A stretch of 64,000 nt of DNA from Actinostola sp. cb2023. Its lineage: Eukaryota; Cnidaria; Anthozoa; Actiniaria; Actinostolidae. The DNA lies in the NCBI GenBank assembly GCA_033675265.1, contig JAUJYZ010000460.1, positions 310,001 to 374,000 of the forward strand. The letters run 5' to 3'. The translations under genes and the position numbers were made by a program. This document shows, in pieces, positions 1-13,600 of the stretch (the first letter of the stretch is position 1; every line of letters begins with the position of its first letter). The notes beneath the pieces are model-generated. The model did not search any database. It worked only from the letters and a program-made list of their open reading frames with translations, and was not told where the DNA came from.

Positions 1-167
1 TTATTTCACTATGATTTTCTTGCCACCCAAAATATTGACTTGATTTCGGCAATCATCGATCAGCACATTTATATGCCGATCAGAAAACCATCGTTTGGAA
101 TGATTAATGTCAGTAACTGGCTATTGTCAGTTGCGTATCCTGGCTTTAGCAGTTTTTGTGATACCTT
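1..167 (+). CDS. possible exon fragment at window edge, unrecognised
   Basis: Frame 1 is open from the first base to a TAA at 169-171, 56 codons. A GTAAGT donor-like site at 168-173 overlaps that stop, so the frame could instead be an exon ending at 167. The peptide is of normal composition (motifs such as SFGMINVSNW) but I do not recognise a family. It could be an exon of the mosaic gene that follows, an exon of another gene, or chance. No function is assigned. Confidence 0.2.
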
Positions 168-582
168 GTAAGTTTTTGGTTAATTCTCAGAATTACCTAT
201 AAACAAGAGCTACGCAAATGTAATTTATCTTATTATTAAACACTTTAAATGATAATTAATGTCAAATTTGCAATTACTTAATTTGAGACCATTCTCGTCC
301 CCAGGCCACATAATTTCCCTCCCTTGACGGGGTTGAGAAGGTCCTGGGAATAACTGGTTATAAATATTCACGCTTCATGAGGCATTTAAATAAATAATAA
401 TAATATTAGAAGAAGAAGAAGAAGAACTTTATTTACAAATAAATATGTCTGTCATAAATATGTCTTGTTGAATATCCGCACTAATGAACTTAGAACACGA
501 GAATGATGTGAGTTCTTCAGTCACCGGCAAATACACGCACGCGCTGGCTATAGACAATGAACGAGAATTCACTGAATACTGT

Positions 583-2830
583 ACGAGGGAAGCACTTGAT
601 CAGTGAACACCAGGCAATAGACCCTTTGCAGCACACAGTCACATGCTGATATTACACTTGATCAGTGAATACCAGGCAATAGACCCTTTGCAGCATACAG
701 TCACATGCTGATAGAACACTTGATCAGTGAACACCATGCAAGACCTTTTGCAGCATACAGTCACATGCTGGTAGAACACTTGATCAGTGAATACCAGGCA
801 ATAGACCCTTTGCAGCATACAGTCACATGCTGATAGAACACTTGATCAGTGAACACCAGGGAATAGATCCTTTGCAGCACACAGTCACATGCTGATAGAA
901 CACTTGATCAGTGAACACCAGGCAATAGACCCTTTGCAGCAGACAGTCACATGCAGATAGAACAGTTGATCAGTGAACACCAGGCAATAGACCCTTTGCA
1001 GCAGACAGTCACATGCAGATAGAACACTTGATCAGTGAACACCAGGCAATAGATCCTTTGCAGCACAAAGTCACATGCTGATAGAACACTTGATCAGTGA
1101 ACACCAGGCAATAGACCCTTTGCAGTAGACAGTCACATGCTGATAGAACACTTGATCAGTGAATACAAGGCAAGACACTTTGCAGCATACAGTCACATGT
1201 TGATAGAACACTTGATCAGTGAATACGAGGCAATAGACCCTTTGCAGCAGACAGTCACAGGATGATAGAACATTTGATTAGTGAACACCAGGCAATAGAC
1301 CCTTTGCAGCAGACAGTCACATGCTGATATTACACTTGATCAGTGCACACCAGGCAATAGACCCTTTGCAGCAGACACTGAATCACATGCTGATAGAACA
1401 CTTGATCAGTGAACACCAGACAATAGACCCTTTGCAGCACACAGTCACACAGGATGATAGAACACTTGATCAGTGAACACCAGCCAATAGACCCTTTGCA
1501 GCAGACAGTCACATGCTGATAGAACACTTGATCAGTGAACACCAGGCAATAGACCCTTTGCAGCACAAAGTCACATGCTGATAGAACACTTGATCAGTGA
1601 ACACCAGGCAATAGACCCTTTGCAGTAGACAGTCACATGCTGATAGAACACTTGATCAGTGAATACAAGGCAAGACCCTTTGCAGCATACAGTCACATGT
1701 TGATAGAACACTTGATCAGTGAATACGAGGCAATAGACCCTTTGCAGCAGACAGTCACAGGATGATAGAACATTTGATCAGTGAACACCAGGCAATAGAC
1801 CCTTTGCAGCAGACAGTCACATGCTGATATTACACTTGATCAGTGCACACCAGGCAATAGACCCTTTGCAGCAGACACTGAATCACATGCTGATAGAACA
1901 CTTGATCAGTGAACACCAGACAATAGACCCTTTGCAGCACACAGTCACACAGGATGATAGAACACTTGATCAGTGAACACCAGCCAATAGACCCTTTGCA
2001 TCAGACAGTCACATGCTGATAGAACACTTGATCAGTGAACACCAGACAATAGACACTTTGCACCAGACAGTCACATGCTGATAGAACATTTGATCAGTGA
2101 ATACCATGCAAGACCCTTTGCAGCACACAGTCACATGCTGATAGAACACTTGCAGTAATCAGTGAACACCAGGCAATAGACCCTTTGCAGCATACAGTGA
2201 CATGCTGATAGAACACTTGCTCAGTGAACACCAGGCAATAGACCCTTTGCAGCACACAGTCACAGGATGATAGAACACTTGATCAGTGAACACCAGGCAA
2301 TAGACCCTTTGCAGCAGACAGTCACATGCTGATAGAACACTTGATCAGTGAATACCAGGCAATAGACCCTTTGCAGCAGACAGTCTCATACTGATAGAAC
2401 ACTTGATCAGTGAACACCAGGCAATAGACCCTTTGCAGCAGACACTGAATCACATGCTGATAGAACACTTGATCAGTGAACACCAGGCAATAGTCCCTTT
2501 GCAGCACACAGTCTCATGCTGATAGAACACTTGATCAGTGAACACCAGGCAATAGACCCTTTGCAGCAGACAGTCACAGGATGATAAAACACTTGATCAG
2601 TGAACACCAGACAATAGACCCTTTGCAGCACACAGTCACAGGATGATAGAAATCTTGATCAGTGAACACCAGGCAATAGACCCTTTGCAGCAGACACTGA
2701 ATCACATGCTGATAGAACACTTGATCAGTGGACACCAGGCAATAGACCCTTTGCAGAACACATTCCCATGCTGATAGAACACTTGATCAGTGATCAGTGA
2801 ACACCAGGCAATGCTGATAGAATACTTGAA
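583..2830. repeat. 62-bp minisatellite, about 36 copies
   Basis: The unit starts CACTTGATCAGTGAACACCA and runs through a CAATAGACCCTTTGCAGCA core to GCTGATAGAA, 62 bp. Copies differ by point changes and small indels. A block of about 500 bp is itself duplicated: the variant GAATACGAGG occurs after TGATAGAACACTTGATCAGT at 1201 and again exactly 500 bp later at 1701, with the same series of neighbouring variants. This points to unequal exchange of eight-unit blocks. Short open frames on the minus strand are by-products of the repeat and are not genes. Confidence 0.95.
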
Positions 2831-4469
2831 TAACAAATGCATTGAGTCAAAGATCTCGTTATTTGCTTGCTGTTACACTTCTGAACAAGTACAGTTGGTT
2901 GTCGTGTTTCACTGTCTTTATGACTAAAGGTAAAGGCCGAGATTAACGTCTGTGCCCTTTCACCCGAAAGTGGTCTCGCAGGGAGCGGACGGTGCCCGGT
3001 GCGCCGACCTCCCTCCATCAGTACACCGTTCTACGGGTATCTAAAGCTGCACTACTAAATGCAATAACAGTTTTAGTTAAAAATAGAACCGTGAAACTTA
3101 ACGATAATAATAACGAACGACGTTTCAGCGTCGTCATGACACCATTATCAAGTGAAATACAATTTGGCCTGCAGCGAGTCCGATTGGATTAAGAGAATGT
3201 CTAATACTTGCAGGTGAACACAGTTGCAGGTGAACACAGTTGCAGGTGAACACAGTTGTAAAGACTGTCGTTCCAATTTCCTTGATCAATTTCATAGCGT
3301 GTTTAAGATGTTAACAGAGACTACAGGGTAGAGGTAGTAATGGAAAAGTTGAACTGAAATGCGGTGGATAACAATAGTGTTAATGACTTTACAGGTACGT
3401 GAAGAACTCATTTTCTGATTCAGCGAAGTTAAGCTAAACAGTTGATTGGAAATTATAGCTCTACTTTGCCGAGCTCTTCCAGTACTCAGTATGTTGGGAA
3501 AGTCAATTTGCACCAGACATAAATCAGTTATGAACAAGATTTATTTCGGCTACAATTGATTCAATTGGAAAAACGCGACGAAAAAAAAACTTGAAAAGTC
3601 CAACTTTAAAATGAGTGATTTTCATGACGCAACCCGCCATTTTAGGAAACCCAATCCCGAACTAAAGTATGTAGGAATCATTTACAAGAATTACATGTTC
3701 CAATAACATCCGTCGTTTAAGCCAATTACGGTTAAGAAATGGAAATATGATTAAAAGTTGAAAATTATAAATGTTACGAAAGTCTGTGTGCATTTCATTT
3801 GTACCTGAGATTATATTTATTCGTGATGGAGTTTCCCCAAAGTTTCTTTGCAAGTGTTTTTGTTTTCTCCAATTGTCGTTCTTCACTTCTTTCTCCAACT
3901 GCGATTATCCTTTCATGCAACACAATGGTGATTTTAATAAACAAAAGGTTGTCGGTATAAACGTTCAAAAGCGAATGACAAACATACAACTGGAAGATCA
4001 TCGTGTCACTGGAGGTCGAGATATGACATTTAAAAAGAATGAATAAATGAAAAGAAACTTTCAGGATTCCATACGAAGCTTTAAAATAGCTACACTTTCA
4101 TCCTGAACATTCATTCCAAACACATGACGTACTTAATTAATTACATTTCCACCTCCATTATGTTTATACATATATAGAATATTAACAGTAAGCAATTCTT
4201 GATTCAAAGTCATTGAAATATTTTTCTCATAGTCAATGGCGATCGCTGTTGCAAGTATTAAAGGTACGTCTATAAATAGTCGACAGATTGTTGATTCCAA
4301 ACTGAGGGTTTGTTTGTTTGTTTGTTTGTCGATTGGCGTCTAGGTAAGTGGGTTGGTAGGTTGGTGGCGGACTTGTAGGCCCGCTGGGTGGGTGTAGTTG
4401 GTTGGTTGGTTGGTAGCGTGGTGGTTTCAAAGCGAGTTTCATGTTTTACTGAATTTAAATTCCTTCCAG
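2831..4469. other. non-coding stretch with short repeats
   Basis: No convincing exon was seen. It holds a 16-bp tandem repeat (TTGCAGGTGAACACAG, just over three copies, about 3209-3257), and GTTT and GGTT microsatellite tracts around 4305-4425, just before the first FA58C exon. It is probably intron or upstream sequence of the mosaic gene. Confidence 0.6.
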
Positions 4470-7400
4470 ATTGTAACAAGCCTCTTATCTTGCCTGGTAA
4501 TACTAATGTAACGTCCACGTCATCAAGAAGTCCTACTGCAAGTTTTGGACCACAGCAAGCCTTACTTCACAACACGCATGCTTGGTGTGCTAATTTAGCT
4601 AACGCGGACCAGTATCTTGTGGTAGATTTATGGCTTGTGACGATGATCAAGTCGATGGCGATACAAGGGAACCCAAACGACGATGAGTTTATCAAGACCT
4701 TCAGCATATCCTATGCAGTTCTTGAAGGCCATTGGTTACCGTACACGGAGGTCGGCGCCAAACGTATTGTGAGTACACAATAGTATTGAAGTCAACACGT
4801 GGTTAGTGAAGAAAACACCTACGTAATATACGGTTAAACGTATTGTGAGTACACAATAGTATTGAAGTCAACACGTGGTTAGTGAAGAAAACACCTACGT
4901 AATATACGGTTAAACGTATTGTGAGTACACAAGTAGTATTGAAGTAAACACGTGGTTAGTGAAGAAAACACCTACGTAATATACGGTTAAACGTATTGTG
5001 AGTACACAATAGTATTGAAGTCAACACGTGGTTAGTGAAGAAAACACCTACGTAATATACGGTTAAACGTATTGTGAGTATACAATAGTATTGAAGTCAA
5101 CACGTGGTTAGTGAAGAAAACACCTACGTAATATACGGTTAAACGTATTGTGAGTACACAATAGTATTGAAGTCAACACGTGGTTAGTGAAGAAAACACC
5201 TACGTAATATACGGTTAAATGTATTGTGAGTACACAATAGTATTGAAGTCAACACGTGATTAGTGAAGAAAACACCTACGTAATATACGGTTAAACGTAT
5301 TGTGAGTACACAATAATATTGAAGTCAACACGTGGTTAGTGAAGAAAACACCTACGTAATATACGGTTAAACGTATTGTGAGTACACAATAGTATTGAAG
5401 TCAACACGTGGTTAGTGAAGAAAACACCTACGTAATATACGGTTAAACGTATTGTGAGTACACAATAGTATTGAAGTCAACACGTGGTTAGTGAAGAAAA
5501 CACCTACGTAATATACGGTTAAACGTATTGTGAGTACACAATAGTATTGAAGTCAACACGTGGTTAGTGAAGAAAACACCTACGTAATATACGGTTAAAC
5601 GTATTGTGAGTACACAAGTAGTATTGAAGTAAACACGTGGTTAGTGAAGAAAACACCTACGTAATATACGGTTAAACGTATTGTGAGTACACAAGTAGTA
5701 TTGAAGTCAACACGTGGTTAGTGAAGAAAACACCTACGTAATATACGGTTAAACGTATTGTGAGTATACAATAGTATTGAAGTAAACACGTGGTTAGTGA
5801 AGAAAACACCTACGTAATACACGGTTAAACGTATTGTGAGTACACAATAGTATTGAAGTCAACACGTGGTTAGTGAAGAAAACACCTACGTAATATACGG
5901 TTAAACGTATTGTGAGTACACAAGTAGTATTGAAGTCAACACGTGGTTAGTGAAGAAAACACCTACGTAATATACGGTTAAACGTATTGTGAGTACACAA
6001 TAGTATTGAAGTCAACACGTGGTTAGTGAAGAAAACACCTACGTAATATACGGTTAAACGTATTGTGAGTACACAATAGTATTGAAGTCAACACGTGGTT
6101 AGTGAAGAAAACACCTACGTAATATACGGTTAAACGTATTGTGAGTACACAAGTAGTATTGAAGTCAACACGTGGTTAGTGAAGAAAACACCTACGTAAT
6201 ATACGGTTAAACGTATTGTGAGTACACAATAGTATTGAAGTCAACACGTGGTTAGTGAAGAAAACACCTACGTAATATACGGTTAAACGTATTGTGAGTA
6301 CACAAGTAGTATTGAAGTCAACACGTGGTTAGTTAAGAAAACACCTACGTAATATACGGTTAAACGTATTGTGAGTATACAATAGTATTGAAGTAAACAC
6401 GTGGTTAGTGAAGAAAACACCTACGTAATATACGGTTAAACGTATTGTGAGTACACAATAGTATTGAAGTCAACACGTGGTTAGTGAAGAAAACACCTAC
6501 GTAATATACGGTTAAACGTATTGTGAGTACACAATAGTATTGAAGTCAACACGTGGTTAGTGAAGAAAAACACCTACGTAATATACGGTTAAACGTATTG
6601 TGAGTACACAATAGTATTGAAGTCAACACGTGGTTAGTGAAGAAAACACCTACGTAATATACGGTTAAACGTATTGTGAGTACACAATAGTATTGAAGTC
6701 AACACGTGGTTAGTGTGAAGAAAACACCTACGTAATATACGGTTAAACGTATTGTGAGTACCCAAGTAGTATTGAAGTCAACACGTGGTTAGTGAAGAAA
6801 ACACCTACGTAATATACGGTTAAACGTATTGTGAGTACACAATAGTATTGAAGTCAACACGTGGTTAGTGAAGAAAACACCTACGTAATATACGGTTAAA
6901 CGTATTGTGAGTACACAATAGTATTGAAGTCAACACGTGGTTAGTGAAGAAAACACCTACGTAATATACGGTTAAACGTATTGTGAGTATACAATAGTAT
7001 TGAAGTAAACACGTGGTTAGTGAAGAAAACACCTACGTAATACACGGTTAAACGTATTGTGAGTACACAATAGTATTGAAGTCAACACGTGGTTAGTGAA
7101 GAAAACACCTACGTAATATACGGTTAAACGTATTGTGAGTACACAAGTAGTATTGAAGTCAACACGTGGTTAGTGAAGAAAACACCTACGTAATATACGG
7201 TTAAACGTATTGTGAGTATACAATAGTATTGAAGTAAACACGTGGTTAGTGAAGAAAACACCTACGTAATATACGGTTAAACGTATTGTGAGTACACAAG
7301 TAGTATTGAAGTAAACACGTGGTTAGTGAAGAAAACACCTACGTAATATACGGTTAAACGTATTGTGAGTACACAATAGTATTGAAGTCAACACGTGGTT

Positions 7401-7670
7401 AGTGAAGAAAACACCTACGTAATATACGGTTAAACGTATTGTGAGTACACAATAGTATTGAAGTCAATTTTACTGAACTCATGATTAGAACGTCAGTTGA
7501 AAAACACACTCTACATTTTACTTTGATGTAGTTTAATGGTAACTCAAATGGTGGAACGGTTACAAAACATGTTTTCAAAGACGTCACCGCTGCCCGCTAT
7601 GTTCGCATCGTGCCAGAAACCTGGTTTGGCCACGTGTGTGCAAGAGTTCAGTTGTACGGATGTCCAGCAG
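4470..7670 (+). CDS. FA58C (discoidin) domain 1, two exons
   Basis: Exon 4470-4768 encodes the first two thirds of the domain, beginning DCNKPL with the start Cys and containing a YLVVDLW strand. Exon 7532-7670 encodes the end, FNGNSNGG through ARYVRIVPETWFG to LYGCPA, with the closing Cys. The intron is phase 0 and is filled almost entirely by the 76-bp minisatellite. The FNGN and RYVRI.P..W patterns are standard for the family. Confidence 0.85.
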
Positions 7671-10600
7671 GTATGTACGGATACGAGAAGACAATTTTCA
7701 GCGACAGGTATTTCTTCTCTACTTTCAGTGGGATTCCTGTGTACTGGAATGCAGTTCCATTTTAATCACGTGCTAGCAACATTCTATGTAATTAGAAATT
7801 ATTTAGTTAAACTATATTTTCTTGTAAATAGAAATTTGATTCAGTTATATTTTAACACGACCACATCAGCTAAGCTGTATATGTAAATAAATGCTTTTAT
7901 TACACAACTTGTAATCTTACAGTACCAATACGAGTACAAATATGACAGCGCATTACACGTTTTAGAATTCGGACACGTCAATTTTGCGCGCGTGCTCAGT
8001 TTGTTTCTTGTTTTGTCCGGTCGCAAATAACAAGAAAGAGAAAAAGACGTTTGTTTTTTGTTAATTTTGTTGTCGTATAATAAAGAATTTATGACACGGG
8101 TAGTTGTGTAATACGGCTGGATATTTTTACTCGTCTGTTTGTATTTTGACTCGCCTACGGCTCGTCAAAATACGACACGACTCGTAAAAATATCCAGCCG
8201 TATTACACAACTACCCGTGTAATAACCTATATTTATTATTATTATTATTATAGTATTATTATTATAATAGTTTAATAGATCGATTGTAATGCGCCTCTGG
8301 ACATTTATGGAAGAGGCGCTATATAAGAAATAAAATATTCTTCTTCTTATTTATTATTCTCATTATTATCATCATCATCATTATTATTATATCATCATTT
8401 TGACTATGTGATGACGTAATATCGTGGTATTGTAAAATAAGAGGACATACCACGGGAAGCCATCGTAAATACGGTTTATTTACCCCAAAAACAGAATAAA
8501 TTGCGCAAATTACCTACGAAAAGGACGGAAAGTAATGACCCTCTCTGAACGAACTCTTGCTCTAAAACATCGCAGATCGCGCAATCATGGTATAATAATT
8601 TTCTCGCTTTTCCATTGGTTGATCTAATTTGTAAACAAAAATCTTGCCGTTTTGATTGGTTGGATTTTGACAAGCAAACCATTTGAATGCTACTTGCAAG
8701 CTTGTCAAAATAGTTTTCAAATTCATCCAAACAGCCTTGGTTCGAGGATCAGCCAAAATCAGCTCAAAATCAAAGTTTGAAAGAAACTCTCAGAGAATTA
8801 ATTCTCAGTGGTGAAAAGCTTCACCTTGTGCCTGGTCATTGTGTGAAATTTGAAAGATGCCTTTTGACAGTCAACAAAGCCGAAAAATACTCCAAAATCT
8901 GGAAAATGTAGTCAATGGAGAAAAGCACGAGGTCGTGGTGAACTTGTCTTGGAAAATATGAAATAACGTTAGAGAACAGTACTTCAGCGGAATGTTTGAT
9001 GGTCTGTGGATTTTTAGCCTGCGAATACAGCCGCTTTTTGGCGGACCCTGTGGCGCGACCGCCAAAAAGCGGCTGTATACGCAGGCTAGTGGATTTTGGC
9101 TAGTGATGGATTTAATTATTATCAGAGCCTGAGAGTATCCAAAAGTCAACAAATGAACTTTTATTACTTGAACGAAAGAATAAACTGCAGGTGGAGAAGT
9201 GCTGCAACTGATGAAAACTTTGGCTTGCTAATGTAAATTGTGCTTGTGTGAAGAGGTCTTTGGGGGAGAAGACAATCACAAATCGAAGCTTTCTCACGAA
9301 GCTAGCCCTTAATAAAATACGCTTCAACTGCAGTGGGTACAAACAACTTTTAGTATGTTCTTCTTTCAAGGTTTTACATTGTTCTCTGTGGATTCTACAG
9401 TGCAAGGGGTTTTATAGTGACCGCTTGCATATTAATTTAGCTACGTAATCTAGTGTGCACGTGCCATCATCCTAGAATACTATTGGTTGCTAAGATGTAA
9501 TGAGCTTGTACTTTGCTGTACACATTTGAGTATAAGACTTAAAATTACTACTAAAGTTATCGAGTAGATTACTTGGATACTTAAAATAGATAAGCTTACT
9601 AGGCACGCGACCATGTAAGAGTATTCTAACTTCGTTATTACGAAACTAATCCAGGTGTTTACGAGTGACTATTAAATCCTTTAATCCTTAGTCAATAAAA
9701 GAAGGTCAACTAACAAAAGAAATATATTTGTTTACGTTATCAATACATGTACATTGTACAAAAGGAGTGTGCCAGTACATATATACCGCTTACTGGCCGT
9801 ATTGTACTTCAATGGTCAAGTTGCTTAGTAACGTAAAGTTAATTAAATGGTTTAAACTAATTAAGTCATAAACCAATTGAAGATTAAGTGGACTGCACTT
9901 TTGCTCCATAACATGACTCCCTCCCTTCGAAGCACTCGTCCTCGAGTGGACTCAGAAGAGGAAGAGGGCAAGCTATGACAAATTAAATGGTTTAAACTAA
10001 TTAAGTCATAAACCAATTGAAGATTAAGTGGACTGCACTTTTGCTCCATAACACGACTCCCTCCCTTCGAAGCACTCGTCCTCGAGTGGACTCAGAAGAG
10101 GAAGAGGGCAAGCTATGACAAATTAAATGGTTTAAACTAATTAAGTCATAAACCAATTGAAGATTAAGTGGACTGCACTTTTGCTCCATAACATGACTCC
10201 CTCCCTTCGAAGCACTCGTCCTCGAGTGGACTCAGAAGAGGAAGAGGGCAAGCTATGACAAATTAAATGGTTTAAACTAATTAAGTCGTAAACCAATTGA
10301 AGATTAAGTGGACTGCACTTTTGCTCCATAACATGACTCCCTCCCTTCGAAGCACTCGTCCTCGAGTGGACTCAGAAGAGGAAGAGGGCAAGCTATGACA
10401 AATTAAATGGTTTAAACTAATTAAGTCGTAAACCAATTGAAGATTAAGTGGACTGCACTTTTGCTCCATAACATGACTCCCTCCCTTCGAAGCACTCGTC
10501 CTCGAGTGGACTCAGAAGAGGAAGAGGGCAAGCTATGACAAATTAAATGGTTTAAACTAATTAAGTCGTAAACCAATTGAAGATTAAGTGGACTGCACTT

Positions 10601-13600
10601 TTGCTCCATAACACTTGTAAACGAACTGTGGTTATGATTTACGATCATCAGCTCGGTATATGTACTCCTGTAAAATATGTAACTGAAAACATGTTTTTCG
10701 GTTGCTAAAATTAAACATTTTGCATCAGACCCGCATCGACTGATGATGTCCTACCGTCAGTGGTATGTACTCCTTCCTATTCACCACGGCTCTCGACCAA
10801 TCAAAATGCGAGAAATCCATAGATTGTGGTAAAAAAAAGTGATCTATGGAGTGAAGGTAATCGTTGTTATGTTTTTCTTCAGCTCCCTATCGTGCACTGG
10901 GGATGACGAATGGAGATATACCCGACCATGCAGTCACAGCTTCTTCTACCTGGACCACATTGTCACCCAGTTGGGGTCGTTTATATTGGACAAAACATGG
11001 AACTTCCAACGCCTGGATTGTTGCCTCAAACGATGTCAATCAATGGCTACAGATTGATTTGAGTCGATTACAGGATGTAACAGCGATTGCAACACAAGGA
11101 CGACATGGAAATAGGTTTCTCCATTGGGTCATAAGCTATTGGTTTTCGTATAGTAACGATGGGGCGACATGGAATGAGTATAAAGAAAACCAAGCGAGAA
11201 AGGTGAGCGGATATGTTTTTTTAGCAGCCTAAAAATTACTCGCAAAATAAATCACACACAATTATTAAAGGTTATGAAAAGCACTGCCACCCGCCATTAC
11301 TTCTAGCTTAGTAATATCAAATCAGGATGAAAGTCTTGTGCTCATATCATTATCTTTCTCATCTAGACCTTCACAGGCAATTCAGACTCGGAGACGGTAG
11401 TGCGTCACCTACTCACGCCGGTGATATACGCACGCTTTGTAAGATTTCATCCTATCACGTGGAATGGGCACATCTCAATGAGAGTAGAGGTGTATTCCTA
11501 CGGAAGAGGTACTAACACAATAACCTTACTTAAAATAGACTTCCCTTCTTACTTATGTTGGCAGAATGTTTTTTTGATCAACCAGACTAGATTATCAAAC
11601 TATAGCAAACTGAGTTGTGACTTTGATGTGAGCGGTCAGTAAAGTACTTCTTGACAAAAGAAGATTTGCTCAGCCTCAATTCAGAGGATAACCCGTGGAA
11701 TTAATAAAGACTTTTGTTGTTCAATATCAACATTTTTCGATGATATTTGTACTTAGAATATAGATATCGATGAAATATCAGGATTTCTCCTGTGTCTAAA
11801 ATGTCGTACGCAGTAATGATATCATTTTTATTCTCTTCACATGTGAAGATATCACCGTTGCCATGACCACCCTCTTATCAGCCAATCACATTTTAATGGT
11901 TTCTTCGGCGCCTTTGCGCGAGAATTTGTTTCTTCTGATCAAAATGGCAGCCAAAACAACCTTGAAGGACAACTGTGATGATCTTTTTGACGAAATACCT
12001 TATTTCGATATTAATCTCCTACCACAAATTGAAGGAGAAGAAATTAAGCAAGACGCAGGAAGATTTCTCAATGTTACTGATAGCGATGTCGACAAATTAA
12101 TTGAAGGAGAGGAAAACAAAATTACAAAGAAAAAAACTCACTACGACCTAAAACTCGTCAAGAAATTTCTTGAGGAAGAGCGAAGAGAAGACAGAGAAAT
12201 AGAGAAGATTCCACCTCATGAACTTAATGCTTACTTAAACCAATTCATAGTGGCTGCAAGAACAAAGACGGGGGAAGAGTACGAACCGACTTCTCTTCGA
12301 GGAATTCTTTCTAGTGTTGAACGCCATCTAAAGGCGCTGTTACACGTAACGTTTTTTCGTGCAACTCGTCTCGCGAAAAAAATTGTTGCAGGTTGCAAGA
12401 GCGTTTTCTACGTGTAACACCCCCTCGCGTGCTAGTTTTTTTAGTTTTTTTGTTGCACGAAAAGTAGAACTAGCTTCTACTTTCTGCAACAATTTTTTCA
12501 AAAATTTACGTGTAACATGGGTCCATGCAACTTGTCTCGCGCCACAACTAGAGCGAACGAGTCGATCACTGAGAAAGGGAGAACTTACAACATAATAAAA
12601 ACAGACCAAAACACAATTATCTTTGGTAAACATTGCAGACGAGGACGATAGATTACGACATTTTCCCAAAAAAGAGTGGAAATGACGGTTTCACGATTAC
12701 GCGTGCAACTTGAAATTTATTGTGCGCGAGACAAGTTGCAACGAAAATTGTACGTGTGACATGGTCTTCTGCAACCTGCAACAATTTTTTTCGCGAGACG
12801 AGTTGCACGAGAAAATGCTACGTGTAACAGCGCCTTAAGTCGTGCAAATTACGGCAAATCGATTTTCAAAGACTGCGAATTCCAAAAAAACAGAGATGTT
12901 TTGAAGGCTAAACAAAAGGAATTGAAGCGGCATGGGCGTGGAAACAAACCGAGAGCTACCACAGCTCTTTCTGATGTGGAAATTGATATTTGATTCGACA
13001 AAAAGTTGCTCGGAGTAAACTCGCCACAAGCCTTGCATAACACAGTTTGGATTCATGTTGGTTTGCGTGGATGCACGGAGCAGAGATAATTACGTTGGGG
13101 AGACATCGTTTTAAAGACAGACAGTGAAGGAAAGGAGTATCTCGAGTACTATGAACGTCAAACGAAAACTAGAACGGGAGAAAATCCTCGTAACCAACGC
13201 CAAGTTAAGCCGCGAATGTATGCTAACAATTAAAGCTGCCGTTTCTGTTGATCGTGACCATGTGCATGTTTACAAAGTGTACAAAGAAAAACGACCACCA
13301 ACTATGTTAGAACCGGACTCGTGCTTCTACTTGGCTATAAATCACTTCAAAACAGAAACTGAATAAATGACAATGAACTCAAAATGGTTTAAAACTCAGC
13401 CGATGAGAGTAAACAAATTAAACAGTCTAATGAAGGAAATGACACAAACGGCACAAATTACGACCAAAACAATTAAACCACAGCGGACGGAAAACCTTAG
13501 TTCAAAAGCTTCAGGACAATGGCGTGCCTGCAAACCAAATCATTCAAGTCACAGGACACAGAAACCTGCAGTCAGTTAACAATTACAGTTGTCTTGGGGA

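Larger units (their letters stand above)
7671..9838. other. intron sequence with inverted-repeat elements
   Basis: No exon is recognised between the first FA58C domain and the 140-bp satellite. The stretch holds two inverted-repeat elements (8094-8220 and 9015-9088), ATT-rich microsatellite tracts near 8230-8400, and otherwise unremarkable AT-rich sequence. Confidence 0.6.

Noticed and set aside
1330..2507. Cys-rich short frames (QRVYCLVFTDQVFYQ repeats)
   Set aside because: Translation of the 62-bp minisatellite; the frames end wherever units carry indels.
583..2830. CRISPR array
   Set aside because: Units are contiguous without unique spacers, and the surrounding genes are eukaryotic.
9861..10648. 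Five near-identical 62-75 aa open frames on the minus strand
   Set aside because: They recur every 140 bp because the satellite unit does; there is no splice or homology support.
11863..12417. Intact 184-aa gene
   Set aside because: Its last 50 codons come from the inserted MITE; the upstream part is the start of the broken recombinase.
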